Below are positions 34,837 to 44,962 of a stretch of 64,000 nucleotides of DNA, piece by piece (within the stretch, counting starts at the first letter, position 1; every line of letters begins with the position of its first letter). Under the pieces are notes generated by a model. That model did no database searches. It worked only from the letters and a program-made list of their open reading frames with translations, and was not told the origin of the DNA. The stretch is taken from assembly GCA_003598085.1 (NCBI GenBank), contig QZKU01000114.1, positions 35,758 through 99,757 on the forward strand, read 5' to 3'. A program made the position numbers and the translations under genes. Source of the DNA: Candidatus Abyssobacteria bacterium SURF_5. GTDB taxonomy: Bacteria > Abyssobacteria > SURF-5.

Positions 34837-37737
34837 TTATCGAGCTGAAATCATTTTCTCCGTATTCAGGCGGTCAATTGCCCTCTGAGCCACCATGCCG
34901 GCTGCTTCCTGCCGATACGTTTGCGCAACCGCCTCATACAAATGCCGCGCCTCATCAAGCTGTCCCTCTCGCTCAAGCAGCCGTGCCACCTGGAGCTGAG
35001 CCCGCTCAGGCCACCCTCGCGGATATGCGCCCCTGACCATTCCGACCAATTCTGCCACCGCTTCATCGCTTCGGTCCAATTCCGCAAGGCATTCAGCGAT
35101 CGCAAAGCGTGAATTCGCCGCCAGTTCGCCGGTATTCCCGCCCGCAACGGCTTTGAATTGCTCGATCGCCTGCTCAAACCTTCCGGATCGTTGCAGCGCC
35201 TTGCCTAAATCATACAGGACCACCGGCCGCAATGGCGAACTGACGTTCCGTTCAATGAATCTTTCGAATTCCACCACGGCGCCATCGACTTCTCCCGATT
35301 CGAGCATGCATTCTGCCAGTTCAATCGCGGCATTCTCCGTAAACGGGTTCCCGGGATAGAGCCGGTTCAAGTCATTATACAGGGAAATCGCGCCGCCATA
35401 ATCATGACCCATTCGAGCGGCCCGTCCTGAGAAAAAAAGAGCATCGTCCGCCAGCGGAGACGCAGGATGCCCTTTCGCATAATGCGCCAGCGCTTCTCGA
35501 GCCTCCATCCAGTGCCCAAGAGAGTACTGCAGCCTGGCCGCCCAAAACTCGGCATATTCTCCAGCCTCTCGTTCCGGATCCTCGGCAACCGGACTCAGGA
35601 GCGTCAGCGCCCTCTCACTATCGCCTGTGGCCAGACAAGCCGAGATTCGCCCGGCAAGAGCGGCCGCACGCTCATTGCCGGAGAGGTCTTTCTGAAGAGC
35701 CCGCTGATAAAAAACGAGCGCGTTCTCAGGATGATTCAATTTCTCTTCACAAATGGCGGCCCACAGCAGGGCCGGCCCCGTCAGCTTGTTCGATGAGTAG
35801 ACTTCGGCAAAGCCGCGAAATCCGATTCCTGCGCTCGAAAACAAACCCCTCCGAAATTGGGAAGCGGCAGCGAAAAAAAGAGCGGAGTCGGCCATTTCTG
35901 TATCGGCAAAATGAAGAGGTAATTCTCGAAAAACGGCTTCGGCTCTCTCCAGGTTCCCCCGCCCAAATTCCGCCAGACCGTACGCAATGGCTGTCCTGTC
36001 CGAAAGATGCCCGTTGGGGCCGCGACCGATCAAAGGCCCAAACATTCGGGCTGCTTTCTCAGGATCACCACTTCTCAAATATGCTATACCGGCAAAATGA
36101 CGCGCCGCCTCTCCCGCGGGACCTGAAGGGCCGGCCTCAACCAATCCCATAAGCAAAGACACCGCCGCATCATACTTCCTCAACATAAGCGCCATGAGTC
36201 CGGCCTGATAGGAAACTGATGCGGCAACCGGGCCTTCCGGCGATTTCTCCAAACACGCCCTGAACGATTTCAGCGATTGTTCAAGCTCTCCCGCCCCTGC
36301 TTGCGACTCCGCCAGCAGATAGCGAGCCGGCACATCCAGCGCATTCATGCGCCCCGATTCCAAAAATTTCTCATACTGTTCCTTCGCGGCAACATATTGT
36401 TCCCGCTTGAACAGGCATCGGCCATAATAATAATGAACCTGCGGCATCTTCGCGCTGAACTGCTTGTTGCCGCAAAGCAACTCGAGAACCGGCTCAGCCT
36501 GATCAAATTGATCCAGAAGAAGATACGCGGCGGCAAGCGAGAAAAGCAGATCCGGCGCGCGCTGAGAGAGTTTCTTGCCTGCCGCCGGGACATCAATAAT
36601 CCCGACAGTTTTCTCATATTGGCCCTGATTCAGCCAGCTTGCACCGAGCAGGAAACGCCGCACTTCCTCGTGAGAGCCACCCTGTTGTGCCACCGCACTC
36701 GATGACAAAAAGGATGTAACTTGGCTGAATTCGCCAAGCGCAATGAGCGCAAGAGCAACCTGCAAATCCTCTCCAAATTCGGCGGCTTGATCCTTTTTGT
36801 ATAAGTCCAGAAGTATCGTTTTCGCCTTCTGATAGTCGCCCGCTTTCAGGTGACAATTCGCCAGAACCGCCCTCGCGAGCCGCCGTTCGTTTCCCGTCGT
36901 CGCGGCGGCAACATTTTCAAGAAATCCAACCGCTTCCTCTATTCTCCCCGTTTCCGCCAGCAGGAATCCGGCTCGCAGGTGAGACTGCTTCACCCGCGTC
37001 GAATCCGTCTCTGCCTTGGCAAGCTCCACATAAAGATCGGCGGCCTCCTTCTTCTTCCCCGCCTTCAGCAGATCGCCGGCCAGACAGTATCTCGCTGTGT
37101 CCGCGAAAGAACTGTTCCTGAAACGGTTCAAGAATTCCCGCCGCCTGACGACGGCGTCGGCGTGCCTGTTGAGCTGTTCGAGACACCATCCCGACGAATC
37201 AAGCGCATACTCGCAAAGGCTATGGTCCGGATAAAGCTTTAAAAACTCTTCGAATCTTTCGAGGGCCGCGGCATAGTCTTGCCACCGGTAATAAGCTTCA
37301 CCAAGCCAGTAAAGCACATCCGGACGCAATTCGCTCTTGGGATGGAGCGTAAGGAAGTTGCTCAGAGAACGGGCCGCACTCGAATAGTTGAGCATCCCGA
37401 CTTGCGACATGGCCAACCCATACAGCGCCTTGTCTGATTGTTCCCAATCAGGGTGATCCGTCAGTATTCTTGCGAAGGCTTCGCCCGCTTCTTTATATGC
37501 CGCCTTTCGATAATACAGTTGTCCCAGAAGGTATCGCGCCTCGGCCACTCTCCTCCCTGACGGATATTCCTCAAGAAAATTCTCGAGAAGCCCCTGCGCT
37601 TCCAGCACGTCGCCCGCCCTCAAGGCAGCTTGGATACGATTGAAATCGGAGCCCTGGTCGGCAGCAGCCAAAAACGAGGTCACAAAGACAAGAAACAGAA
37701 ATGCGGCCGCCGCAAGCGGGCGACGCAACTGCCGCAT
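34837..37737 (-). CDS. large exported tetratricopeptide repeat protein
   Basis: 966 residues from the ATG at 37737 (AAGGGGAG upstream); the frame is open farther to 37908 but overlaps argB. A signal peptide (RRPLAAAAFLFLVFVTSFLAAA) is followed by about 25 helix-pair repeats of the TPR/Sel1-like type, such as KEAGEAFARILTDHPDWEQS, ALERFEEFLKLYPDHSLCE and GAISLYNDLNRLYPGNPF. Such long periplasmic TPR arrays (YbgF/CpoB-, BamD- or Tol-associated) scaffold envelope complexes. It directly precedes exbB-exbD-tonB-like and probably interacts with that motor. It has no enzymatic motif. Confidence 0.88.
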   Translation of the reverse strand: MRQLRRPLAAAAFLFLVFVTSFLAAADQGSDFNRIQAALRAGDVLEAQGLLENFLEEYPSGRRVAEARYLLGQLYYRKAAYKEAGEAFARILTDHPDWEQSDKALYGLAMSQVGMLNYSSAARSLSNFLTLHPKSELRPDVLYWLGEAYYRWQDYAAALERFEEFLKLYPDHSLCEYALDSSGWCLEQLNRHADAVVRRREFLNRFRNSSFADTARYCLAGDLLKAGKKKEAADLYVELAKAETDSTRVKQSHLRAGFLLAETGRIEEAVGFLENVAAATTGNERRLARAVLANCHLKAGDYQKAKTILLDLYKKDQAAEFGEDLQVALALIALGEFSQVTSFLSSSAVAQQGGSHEEVRRFLLGASWLNQGQYEKTVGIIDVPAAGKKLSQRAPDLLFSLAAAYLLLDQFDQAEPVLELLCGNKQFSAKMPQVHYYYGRCLFKREQYVAAKEQYEKFLESGRMNALDVPARYLLAESQAGAGELEQSLKSFRACLEKSPEGPVAASVSYQAGLMALMLRKYDAAVSLLMGLVEAGPSGPAGEAARHFAGIAYLRSGDPEKAARMFGPLIGRGPNGHLSDRTAIAYGLAEFGRGNLERAEAVFRELPLHFADTEMADSALFFAAASQFRRGLFSSAGIGFRGFAEVYSSNKLTGPALLWAAICEEKLNHPENALVFYQRALQKDLSGNERAAALAGRISACLATGDSERALTLLSPVAEDPEREAGEYAEFWAARLQYSLGHWMEAREALAHYAKGHPASPLADDALFFSGRAARMGHDYGGAISLYNDLNRLYPGNPFTENAAIELAECMLESGEVDGAVVEFERFIERNVSSPLRPVVLYDLGKALQRSGRFEQAIEQFKAVAGGNTGELAANSRFAIAECLAELDRSDEAVAELVGMVRGAYPRGWPERAQLQVARLLEREGQLDEARHLYEAVAQTYRQEAAGMVAQRAIDRLNTEKMISAR

Positions 37738-37831
37738 CTCCCCTTTCGGCAAGTATCTCCAGTAAGAACCGGCGCTCTTTGGCTGGAATGTTCGTTGGTG
37801 TCGGCGGAGATTGATGTGGAACATAATGATT

Positions 37832-38695
37832 TTACGGAATGATCTGTGTACCGATCCCTTTATCGGTAAATATCTCCAGCAAGAGTGAGTGTAGAATGCG
37901 ACCGTCAATGATGTGCGTCTTCTTCACTCCCGCCCTGAGTGCGCGCTCGCACGCCTCGACTTTCGGAATCATGCCGCCATCGATCACGCCGGCATTAATG
38001 AATTGCGGTATCTCGGAAAGTTGAATCGTGGATATCAGCGAAGCGTCATTCGAACGCTCGCGCAGGATGCCCGGCGTATCTGTCAGGAGCACCAGCTTCT
38101 CAGCCTGGAGCGCGGCGGCTATCTCCCCGGCGACGGAATCGGCATTGATATTGAAGGTCTCTCCATCGTCTCCGGCGCCTATGGGAGCGACCACCGCAAT
38201 ATAGCCCCCGTGCTCGAGAGAACGAATAATGCCGGGATTGATCGTTTGCACCTCGCCGACAAACCCGATATCAATATCCTCTGTGGGCTTATATTTGGAA
38301 GACCGAATGAGTTCGCCGTCTTTCCCGCTGACGCCGACAGCTTTTCCGCCGGCCCGGTTGATCAAGGAAACCACTTCCTTGTTGATCCTGCCCACGAGCA
38401 CCATTTCGACGATTTCCATGGTCTCGCTGTCAGTGACCCGCATTCCTTTGTGAAACTCCGCTTTTTTGCCCATTTTCGCCATTACTTCCGAAATGGCCTT
38501 GCCGCCGCCATGAACGACGACCGGATTCATACCCACATATTTCATCAATACGATGTCGCTGGCGGTTTTCTCCCTGATCGCCTCATCCTCCATCGCGCTC
38601 CCGCCATACTTGATGACGACCGTCTTCCCGTAAAACTTGCGGAAATACGGAAGCGCCTCGCTCAGTATTGTCGCCTTCTCGATGTACTCTTTCAT
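37832..38695 (-). CDS. argB: acetylglutamate kinase
   Basis: 287 residues; phosphorylates N-acetyl-L-glutamate in the second step of arginine synthesis. The amino-acid kinase fold is complete: VIKYGGSAM with the catalytic Lys, HGGGKAI, the NAG-binding MRVTD, AINADSVAGEIA-like NINADSVAGEIAA, LTDTPGIL and GGMIPKVEAC. The N-terminal helix YIEKATILSEALPYF resembles that of arginine-inhibited enzymes. It lies 27 nt after argJ. Confidence 0.96.
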   Translation of the reverse strand: MKEYIEKATILSEALPYFRKFYGKTVVIKYGGSAMEDEAIREKTASDIVLMKYVGMNPVVVHGGGKAISEVMAKMGKKAEFHKGMRVTDSETMEIVEMVLVGRINKEVVSLINRAGGKAVGVSGKDGELIRSSKYKPTEDIDIGFVGEVQTINPGIIRSLEHGGYIAVVAPIGAGDDGETFNINADSVAGEIAAALQAEKLVLLTDTPGILRERSNDASLISTIQLSEIPQFINAGVIDGGMIPKVEACERALRAGVKKTHIIDGRILHSLLLEIFTDKGIGTQIIP

Positions 38696-38722
38696 GGGGC
38701 ATCCGATCCTTTTCGTGCTGTG

Positions 38723-39934
38723 TCAGGTTCGATACGATGCATTGATCTTGATGTAGTCGTACGTAAGGTCGCACGTATATACGGTGGCCGATTCGCCGCC
38801 CATACCCAGATTTACATGGAGTTGGATCTCTTTCTCGGAAAGAAGCCGTTTCGCGCGATCCTCATCAAAAGGAACGGGAGAGCCTTTCTCAAACATGAGC
38901 AGGTCTCCCAGGCGAATCTCAATCCGACCCGGGTCAAGAGCAACTCCCGCTCTGCCGGCCGCGGCCATGATGCGGCCCCAGTTTGCGTCGCTGCCGAAAA
39001 TGGCGGTCTTCACCAGGAGCGAGTTCGCGATGGTCTTGGCTATCTTTTCGGCATCCATTTTCCGCTCTGCTCCCCCGACGTTAACCTCAACGAGTTTGGT
39101 CGCGCCCTCTCCGTCGCGAACCAGCATTTTCGCCAATTCGGCGCACACGTGCTCGAGCGCCGAACAGAACAGGCGGTAATCATCGGAGACGCGATCGATA
39201 GCAGGTGTCCCCGATGCTCCATTTGCTAAAATGAGAATGGTGTCGTTCGTGCTGCCGTCTCCGTCAACGGTTATCGAGTTAAAAGTTGTCTCGACGGCCT
39301 CCCGCAATGCCCGCGAAAGGAGTGACAGCTCGACGGCGGCGTCTGTGGTCACGAATGCAAGCATCGTCGCCATATCCGGACAAATCATTCCCGCACCCTT
39401 CGCCATGCCGCCGATGGTGATTTTCCCGGTTGAAAGCGGCACAGTTACCGCGATGCTTTTAGGAAATGTATCGGTTGTCATGATCGCCTGCGCCGAAATC
39501 TCGCCACCCGCAGCGTCCAATCGACGTGATAACTCGCCTATCCCCTTCTTTATGCGGTCGATCGGCAGCAGCACCCCGATTGTGCCGGTCGAGGCAACAG
39601 CCACCTGATCGGACGAGATGCCAAGGCTCTCCGCCGCCGCTTCGGCCATCGCTTCGGCGTCACGCTCGCCGCGGGCGCCCGTCGCTGCATTCGCGTTCCC
39701 GCTGTTGACAACAACCGCCCGGGCCACTCCATATCGAACAATTCGTTGTGAATATAAAACCGCAGCGCTCTTGAAAATGTTTCGAGTAAACATGCCGGCG
39801 ATAGCGGCGGGACGCTCGGAAAACAGCAAAGCGAGATCCGGATTACCGTTCTTCTTGATGCCGCAATGCGATCCGCCCGCTCGAAATCCCACCGGCGCAG
39901 TGATCCCCCCGGATACTTCCTGAAACTCCAACAT
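38723..39934 (-). CDS. argJ: bifunctional glutamate N-acetyltransferase / N-acetylglutamate synthase
   Basis: 403 residues. ArgJ recycles the acetyl group from N-acetylornithine to glutamate. The autocleavage site is in KGAGMICPDMATMLAFVTTD, with the nucleophilic Thr of MATML. Other marks are GTIGVLLP, TVDGDGSTNDTIL and GSDANWGRIMAAAGRAG. The start at 39934 follows GGGAGAG; a longer frame reaches 40042. An ArgJ in the gene set argC-argJ-argB points to the cyclic pathway. Confidence 0.96.
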   Translation of the reverse strand: MLEFQEVSGGITAPVGFRAGGSHCGIKKNGNPDLALLFSERPAAIAGMFTRNIFKSAAVLYSQRIVRYGVARAVVVNSGNANAATGARGERDAEAMAEAAAESLGISSDQVAVASTGTIGVLLPIDRIKKGIGELSRRLDAAGGEISAQAIMTTDTFPKSIAVTVPLSTGKITIGGMAKGAGMICPDMATMLAFVTTDAAVELSLLSRALREAVETTFNSITVDGDGSTNDTILILANGASGTPAIDRVSDDYRLFCSALEHVCAELAKMLVRDGEGATKLVEVNVGGAERKMDAEKIAKTIANSLLVKTAIFGSDANWGRIMAAAGRAGVALDPGRIEIRLGDLLMFEKGSPVPFDEDRAKRLLSEKEIQLHVNLGMGGESATVYTCDLTYDYIKINASYRT

Positions 39935-39945
39935 GGATCTCTCCC

Positions 39946-40992
39946 TTACGGCGTCAAACCCCCAAAACCAAGACCGCTCTTCTCCGGCAGGTCGAACATC
40001 AGGTTCATGCACTGAACCGCCTGGCCTGCCGCTCCCTTGCAAAGATTGTCTATCGCTGATATCGCGATGAATGTGCTGGTCCTCTTGTCGATCGCCAGCC
40101 CGATATCGCAGAAGTTGCTGCCGCGCACAAACCGGATCTCCGGATAAGTCCGCGGCGGATTGATCCTCACAAATGGCGCATCTTCATAAAATGACCGATA
40201 CATCTCTGTAAGCTCTTCGACAGATATGTCGCTCTTTACCGGAGCGGTAATCGTGCTCAGAATGCCGCGATTCGCCGGTACCAGATGCGGTGTGAAAAGC
40301 ACGTGGATTTCCTTTCCCGCAAGCAATGACAGTTCCTGCTCTATCTCCGGCGTGTGCCGGTGCGTGGTGATTCCATACGCCCGCAGATTATCGGCGATTT
40401 CCGGATAATGGGTCTGCTGGCTCGGAGTTTGCCCCGCGCCTGAGACACCGGAAAGCGAATTGATCACGATCCGGTTGACATCAATGATGCCACCCTTGAC
40501 GGCGGGCGCCAGCGCCAGCAACGCGGCCGTCGGATAGCAGCCGGGCAGTGCAATCACGTCCGCGACGCGAACTTCCTCCCCGTGCAGCTCGGGAAGACCG
40601 TAAACGCTCTTTTCCAGCAATTCCGGCGCGGAGTGGTCCGCCTTATACCACTGCTCATACACCCGCGCATCCTTCAGGCGAAAATCGGCGCTGTAATCAA
40701 CAACTCGAACGCCCCGCTCGGCCAACTCGGCCACGATCGGCATGGCCTGCGTGTGCGGGATCGCCAGGAAGGCGACCTCGCATGATTTGGCCACCGAGTC
40801 CGCCTCAAACTCCACCAGTTTCATATCGAGAATGCCCCGAAGCGAGGGAAATACTTCGTTGATGTTCCTGTCCTTGAATTGGCGCGACGTAAGGACGGTC
40901 AGCCGGACCGACGGATGTCCCGAAAGAAGCCTCACCATCTCGCCGCCGGTGTATCCGTTGGCTCCGATTATCGCCACCTTTACTTTCTTCAT
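39946..40992 (-). CDS. argC: N-acetyl-gamma-glutamyl-phosphate reductase
   Basis: 348 residues; the third step of arginine synthesis, NADPH-dependent. N-terminal cofactor loop IIGANGYTGGEMVRLL, catalytic Cys in ALPGCYPTAALL, and HRHTPEIEQELS with the conserved His. Start overlaps the rnr stop by 4 bp (ATGA). The genes run rnr-argC-argJ-argB, an unusual but clearly co-oriented set. Confidence 0.96.
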   Translation of the reverse strand: MKKVKVAIIGANGYTGGEMVRLLSGHPSVRLTVLTSRQFKDRNINEVFPSLRGILDMKLVEFEADSVAKSCEVAFLAIPHTQAMPIVAELAERGVRVVDYSADFRLKDARVYEQWYKADHSAPELLEKSVYGLPELHGEEVRVADVIALPGCYPTAALLALAPAVKGGIIDVNRIVINSLSGVSGAGQTPSQQTHYPEIADNLRAYGITTHRHTPEIEQELSLLAGKEIHVLFTPHLVPANRGILSTITAPVKSDISVEELTEMYRSFYEDAPFVRINPPRTYPEIRFVRGSNFCDIGLAIDKRTSTFIAISAIDNLCKGAAGQAVQCMNLMFDLPEKSGLGFGGLTP

Positions 40993-43244
40993 CTTCTCCG
41001 CCTCTTGCCTTTCGCTCCAGGGACGAATCTTTTTCCGGCTTTTTTTCTCCCCGCTCCGCCGCGCTCGAGCAGTTTCGCCGGTTTTCCCTTCTTTTCCTTT
41101 GACGGAGCCTTCCCGGCTTCCGAATCCGCCAGATCAAAGTCCATTCGCCTCTTCTCCAGGTCAACCCGCACCACCTGCACCTGGACCGCGTCGCCCAGCC
41201 GGTACACTTTTCCCGTGTTCTCCCCCAGCAGACAATGCCGCTCTTCAACGTAGGCATAATAATCGTCGTCAAGAGAGCTTACATGCACCAGCCCCTCCGC
41301 AAGAAAATCAACGATTTCAACGAACAGGCCGTAGGAATGAACGCCGGTAATTCTGCCGTCGAAGACGTCGCCGATCTTGCCGCTCATAAAGACCATCTGT
41401 TTCATCTGCAGCGATTCGCGCTCCGCTTCCATCGCCTCTCGCTCACGGAGCGACGACTGCACGGCGATATCTTCCAACTGATCGCCGTAGCGCCCGGCAA
41501 CACCCTTGACTCCCTCGCGCGCAAGCGTCCGGAGAATACGATGCACCACCAGGTCCGGATACCGCCGGATAGGCGACGTGAAATGCGTATAGTAATCGGA
41601 GGCGAGTCCAAAGTGGCCGGCATTCTCGGGAGAGTACCGCGCTTCACGCAGCGAGCGGAGCATGAGATAATTTATCAGCGACTCCTCCGGCTTTCCCCGC
41701 GCCTGGTGCGATATTTTCTGAAGCCCCTTCGGCGTCCTCGAATCGCTCTCGCTGAGCCGGTAACCCAGAGACGCAATAAATTCCCGGAATTCGCTCATCT
41801 TTTCCAGGTCCGGCTCTTCATGAATACGGTAGAGCATCGGAGCCTGCCTCGCCGTGACGTGACGCGCGACCATTTCGTTCGCAAGCAGCATGAATTCCTC
41901 GATCAGCTCATGCGCAACGTTGTGCTTTTGCAAAACAATGTCAATTACTTCTCCCTCGCTCCCGAAAATCGCGCGAGCCTCGGGAAAATTGAAGTCGAGG
42001 CTGCCACGCGCAATGCGTTTGGCGCGGACCGTCTGCGCCAGCTTGTTCATCAATTTCAACGTGTCCGCGACATCCGAAAATCGCCGCGTCAGCTCTTCAT
42101 CGCCTTCAAGAATGGAAAAAACCTGGTCATAGCTCATCCGATGGCTCGAGCGGATGACGCTATCAAAGATCTCGGCGCTCAGAACATTCCCCTTCGGACT
42201 AATTTCCATGCGCACGCTAAAGGTGAGTTTGTCCTCGTTCTCCCTGAGACTGCACAGCTCGTTGGATAACCGATGAGGCAGCATCGGCAACACGCGGTCT
42301 TCCAAATAAATGCTGGTTCCGCGGCGGAAGGCTTCATCATCGATAATCCCGCCTTCCTGAACATAATGACTCACGTCGGCGATATGAACGCCCAGCAGGT
42401 AATTCCCCTCCTCATTGATCTCGAGAGAGACGGCATCATCAAAATCCTTGGCGTCGGTCGGGTCGATCGTTACCATCGGCACGTCTCGCAGATCCACACG
42501 CTTTCGCAGCTCTTCCTCGGGTATGATCCGCAGCAACTCCTCGGCCGCCCGTAAAACAGCAAGAGAGAACTCCGGCGTCAGGCCGTGCTTGCGAATCAGC
42601 ACCTCGGTGTCAAGCCCTCTATCGCCCTTCCACCCGAGCACCTCGATAATTCTGCCTTCGGCGTTCCTTTGATAAGAAGGGTACTCGATTATTTCTGCCA
42701 CAACGATCTGCCCCGGACGAGCATCCATGGCCTCGGCAAGATCAATCGAAACATGCTGAGTGATCCGGAAATCAATCGGGACAACATACCCGAAATGGCG
42801 GCTTTCTTCATAATACCCGATGACTGTCTTGTTTGCCCGGTCAAGAACTCGAATGATTTCCCCGCGGATCCGCTCCTTGGTGAGATGGCCGGATATCCTG
42901 GTCACTACCTTGTCGCCGTGCATCGCCTCGTCCATATCTCTTCCACTGACATAGATATCGGGCAGATTCACCTGGCCCGGCCTGGGAAAAGGCCGAACAA
43001 ACCCGTAGCCGTTCGGATGCCCGATCAGTGCGCCCACAACGAGGTTCATATGTTCTGGTACCCCAAAACGCTTCCCCTTCGTTTGGACCAACTCGCCCGC
43101 CTCAACAAGCTCCTTCACCGCAACTCGAAGACTGCGAGTAGCTTCCACATCGATCTTCAGCCGTCGAGCGATCTCTTTCAGCTTGACCGGTCGATCAGCC
43201 GATTCACGAAGCATCTCAATGACGCGTTCCTTGAGTTTTTCCAT
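40989..43244 (-). CDS. rnr: ribonuclease R
   Basis: 751 residues. Domains in order: N-terminal helix-turn-helix (SADRPVKLKEIARRL), cold-shock domains with GYGFVRPFPRPG, the RNB catalytic domain with DPTDAKDFDDAVSLE (the Asp cluster for the two Mg ions) and HYTHFTSPIRRYPDLVVHR, and a C-terminal S1 domain (GKIGDVFDGRITGVHSYGLFVE). A Lys/Arg-rich tail follows. It degrades structured RNA 3' to 5'. A TTG three codons earlier is an alternative start. It is the first gene of the long run down to 33048. Confidence 0.96.
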   Translation of the reverse strand: MEKLKERVIEMLRESADRPVKLKEIARRLKIDVEATRSLRVAVKELVEAGELVQTKGKRFGVPEHMNLVVGALIGHPNGYGFVRPFPRPGQVNLPDIYVSGRDMDEAMHGDKVVTRISGHLTKERIRGEIIRVLDRANKTVIGYYEESRHFGYVVPIDFRITQHVSIDLAEAMDARPGQIVVAEIIEYPSYQRNAEGRIIEVLGWKGDRGLDTEVLIRKHGLTPEFSLAVLRAAEELLRIIPEEELRKRVDLRDVPMVTIDPTDAKDFDDAVSLEINEEGNYLLGVHIADVSHYVQEGGIIDDEAFRRGTSIYLEDRVLPMLPHRLSNELCSLRENEDKLTFSVRMEISPKGNVLSAEIFDSVIRSSHRMSYDQVFSILEGDEELTRRFSDVADTLKLMNKLAQTVRAKRIARGSLDFNFPEARAIFGSEGEVIDIVLQKHNVAHELIEEFMLLANEMVARHVTARQAPMLYRIHEEPDLEKMSEFREFIASLGYRLSESDSRTPKGLQKISHQARGKPEESLINYLMLRSLREARYSPENAGHFGLASDYYTHFTSPIRRYPDLVVHRILRTLAREGVKGVAGRYGDQLEDIAVQSSLREREAMEAERESLQMKQMVFMSGKIGDVFDGRITGVHSYGLFVEIVDFLAEGLVHVSSLDDDYYAYVEERHCLLGENTGKVYRLGDAVQVQVVRVDLEKRRMDFDLADSEAGKAPSKEKKGKPAKLLERGGAGRKKAGKRFVPGAKGKRRRR

Positions 43245-43335
43245 CTGGATCAATTTCCTTAGGCGTCCATGCGGCGGTGTCGTATCATAAGTGAAAAAAC
43301 TCGACCGTTACCAAATTTAGCGGCCGATTCAGTGC

Positions 43336-43365
43336 ATTATAGCGCAGAGCCGAAGATTCTGTCAA
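43336..43365 (-). promoter_or_regulatory. strong sigma-70 promoter of the rnr-arg-TPR-exb run
   Basis: On the minus strand TTGACA (43360-43365) and TATAAT (43336-43341), both exact, are 18 bp apart, about 90 bp before rnr. The divergent gap 43245-43564 otherwise shows only a TATAAT at 43527-43532 that could serve the potassium-uptake genes; no -35 box is evident there. Confidence 0.88.
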
Positions 43366-43564
43366 TAAAGACTTTGAATCATTTTGAGCTGCTTTTAAAC
43401 AAGCTTTTCCGTCCTGACTGCTTCATCTCCTCATTTTAGCGGTTTTTTGAATGACGAAGATCATGGTGGCTAAGCACGATTAACGCGCAAAAAGACTCCC
43501 TGCACAGAATTTTCTCCGGCTCGTGGTATAATATCCGGAATTGTTCAACCTGGGGAGAAGCGTT

Positions 43565-44950
43565 GTGGAGTCGTTGACAGAAGAGACGGGTACCCTGAGA
43601 AGGCGGGTTTTGTCTCCCACCATAGTACTTCTGGCGGGGTTTGGAGCCACTATCTTGCTGGGAACCTCGCTTCTCATGTTGCCGGTGATGGTGGACGAAG
43701 GCCGCATATCGTTAATAAATGCCTTATTCACAGCAACTTCCGCCGTCTGCGTTACCGGCCTGGTCGTTGTGGATACCGGCACGTATTTTTCTCCTGTGGG
43801 ACAATGGACAATCCTGCTGCTGATCCAAATCGGCGCCCTTGGCATTTTCACGTTCTCGACCTTCTTTGTTCTTATCCTCAGAGGGGACACTTCTTTGCGG
43901 GGCAGAATGCTCATCCAGGAGACGATGACCCATTTTCCGTACCGGAACCTGTTTCGACTGGTAAGAAATATCCTTCTGTTCACCTTTGTCACTGAAGCGA
44001 TCGGCGCTATCTTGCTCTGGCTTTGCTTCAGAGAATATTTCAGCCAGACTCGCTCGGGCTATGTTGCTATTTTTCATTCGATATCTGCCTTCTGCAATGC
44101 CGGCTTCTCAATATTACCGAGCGGCCTTGAGGATTTTTCGGCGCATGTGCCCATTAACCTCATAGTGATGTCATTGATAATCGTCGGAGGGCTCGGATTC
44201 ACCGTTCTGACGGATGTCGTAGCCATCTTGCTTCCCCACAAAACAAAATTCCGGCGTCTCTCCCTGCACTCGCGCGTGGTTCTCATGTCGACGATCGCGC
44301 TGATCGCGGGAGGCGCAGTTCTGTTCTGGCTGTTTGAATTGAATAACCCGGCCTTCGCCGGACGACCCATTTCCCAGCAGATTCTTGTATCATTCTTTCA
44401 ATCGGTAACTGCCAGAACCGCGGGTTTTAACACCATAAGCATCGCCGGCGTCACCAATGCGACGCTTTTTCTCCTGATTTTTCTGATGTTTGTCGGCGCG
44501 TCACCCGGATCGGTTGGCGGCGGAATCAAGACGACAACTTTTTCAATTTATCTGATAATGGTGATATCCTATCTTCGGGGTAAACAGCATGTGGAGATTT
44601 TCGGTCGAACTATTCCGGCGCGAATTATCTCCAAGGCGGTGGCCACAACCGCAATGGCATTTGCCTTGATCGTGGGGTCAACCATTCTGTTGCTTGTCTT
44701 TGAAAGCGGGAATGGCGGCAACTTCTCTCACCTGTTTTTCATCGATTGGCTGTTCGAAGTGGTTTCGGCTTTCGGAACGGTCGGCCTCTCCACAGGTGTT
44801 ACCTCTTACCTGAGCCCCGGCAGCAAGCTCGTTATCATTGCGACAATGTTCATCGGGCGGCTGGGCCCCCTGGGGTTGGCTCTTTCTCTGCTCGGACGGG
44901 AGTTGGAACAGCGATACAAATATCCCGAAGAAAATGTTATGATAGGTTAG
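43565..44950 (+). CDS. trkH: TrkH/KtrB-family potassium channel subunit
   Basis: About 461 residues from a GTG at 43565 (GGGGAG 7 nt before); a TTG at 43541 is an alternative. Repeated M1-P-M2 units with the selectivity-type strands TATSAVCVTGLVVVD, SISAFCNAGFSIL, VTARTAGFNTIS and SAFGTVGLSTGVT, each containing a conserved Gly. Membrane-embedded K+ translocating subunit, partnered by the RCK protein encoded 12 nt downstream. The size and style are closer to KtrB than to long TrkH. Confidence 0.93.
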   Translation: MESLTEETGTLRRRVLSPTIVLLAGFGATILLGTSLLMLPVMVDEGRISLINALFTATSAVCVTGLVVVDTGTYFSPVGQWTILLLIQIGALGIFTFSTFFVLILRGDTSLRGRMLIQETMTHFPYRNLFRLVRNILLFTFVTEAIGAILLWLCFREYFSQTRSGYVAIFHSISAFCNAGFSILPSGLEDFSAHVPINLIVMSLIIVGGLGFTVLTDVVAILLPHKTKFRRLSLHSRVVLMSTIALIAGGAVLFWLFELNNPAFAGRPISQQILVSFFQSVTARTAGFNTISIAGVTNATLFLLIFLMFVGASPGSVGGGIKTTTFSIYLIMVISYLRGKQHVEIFGRTIPARIISKAVATTAMAFALIVGSTILLLVFESGNGGNFSHLFFIDWLFEVVSAFGTVGLSTGVTSYLSPGSKLVIIATMFIGRLGPLGLALSLLGRELEQRYKYPEENVMIG

Positions 44951-44962
44951 GAGGGATTCCCA

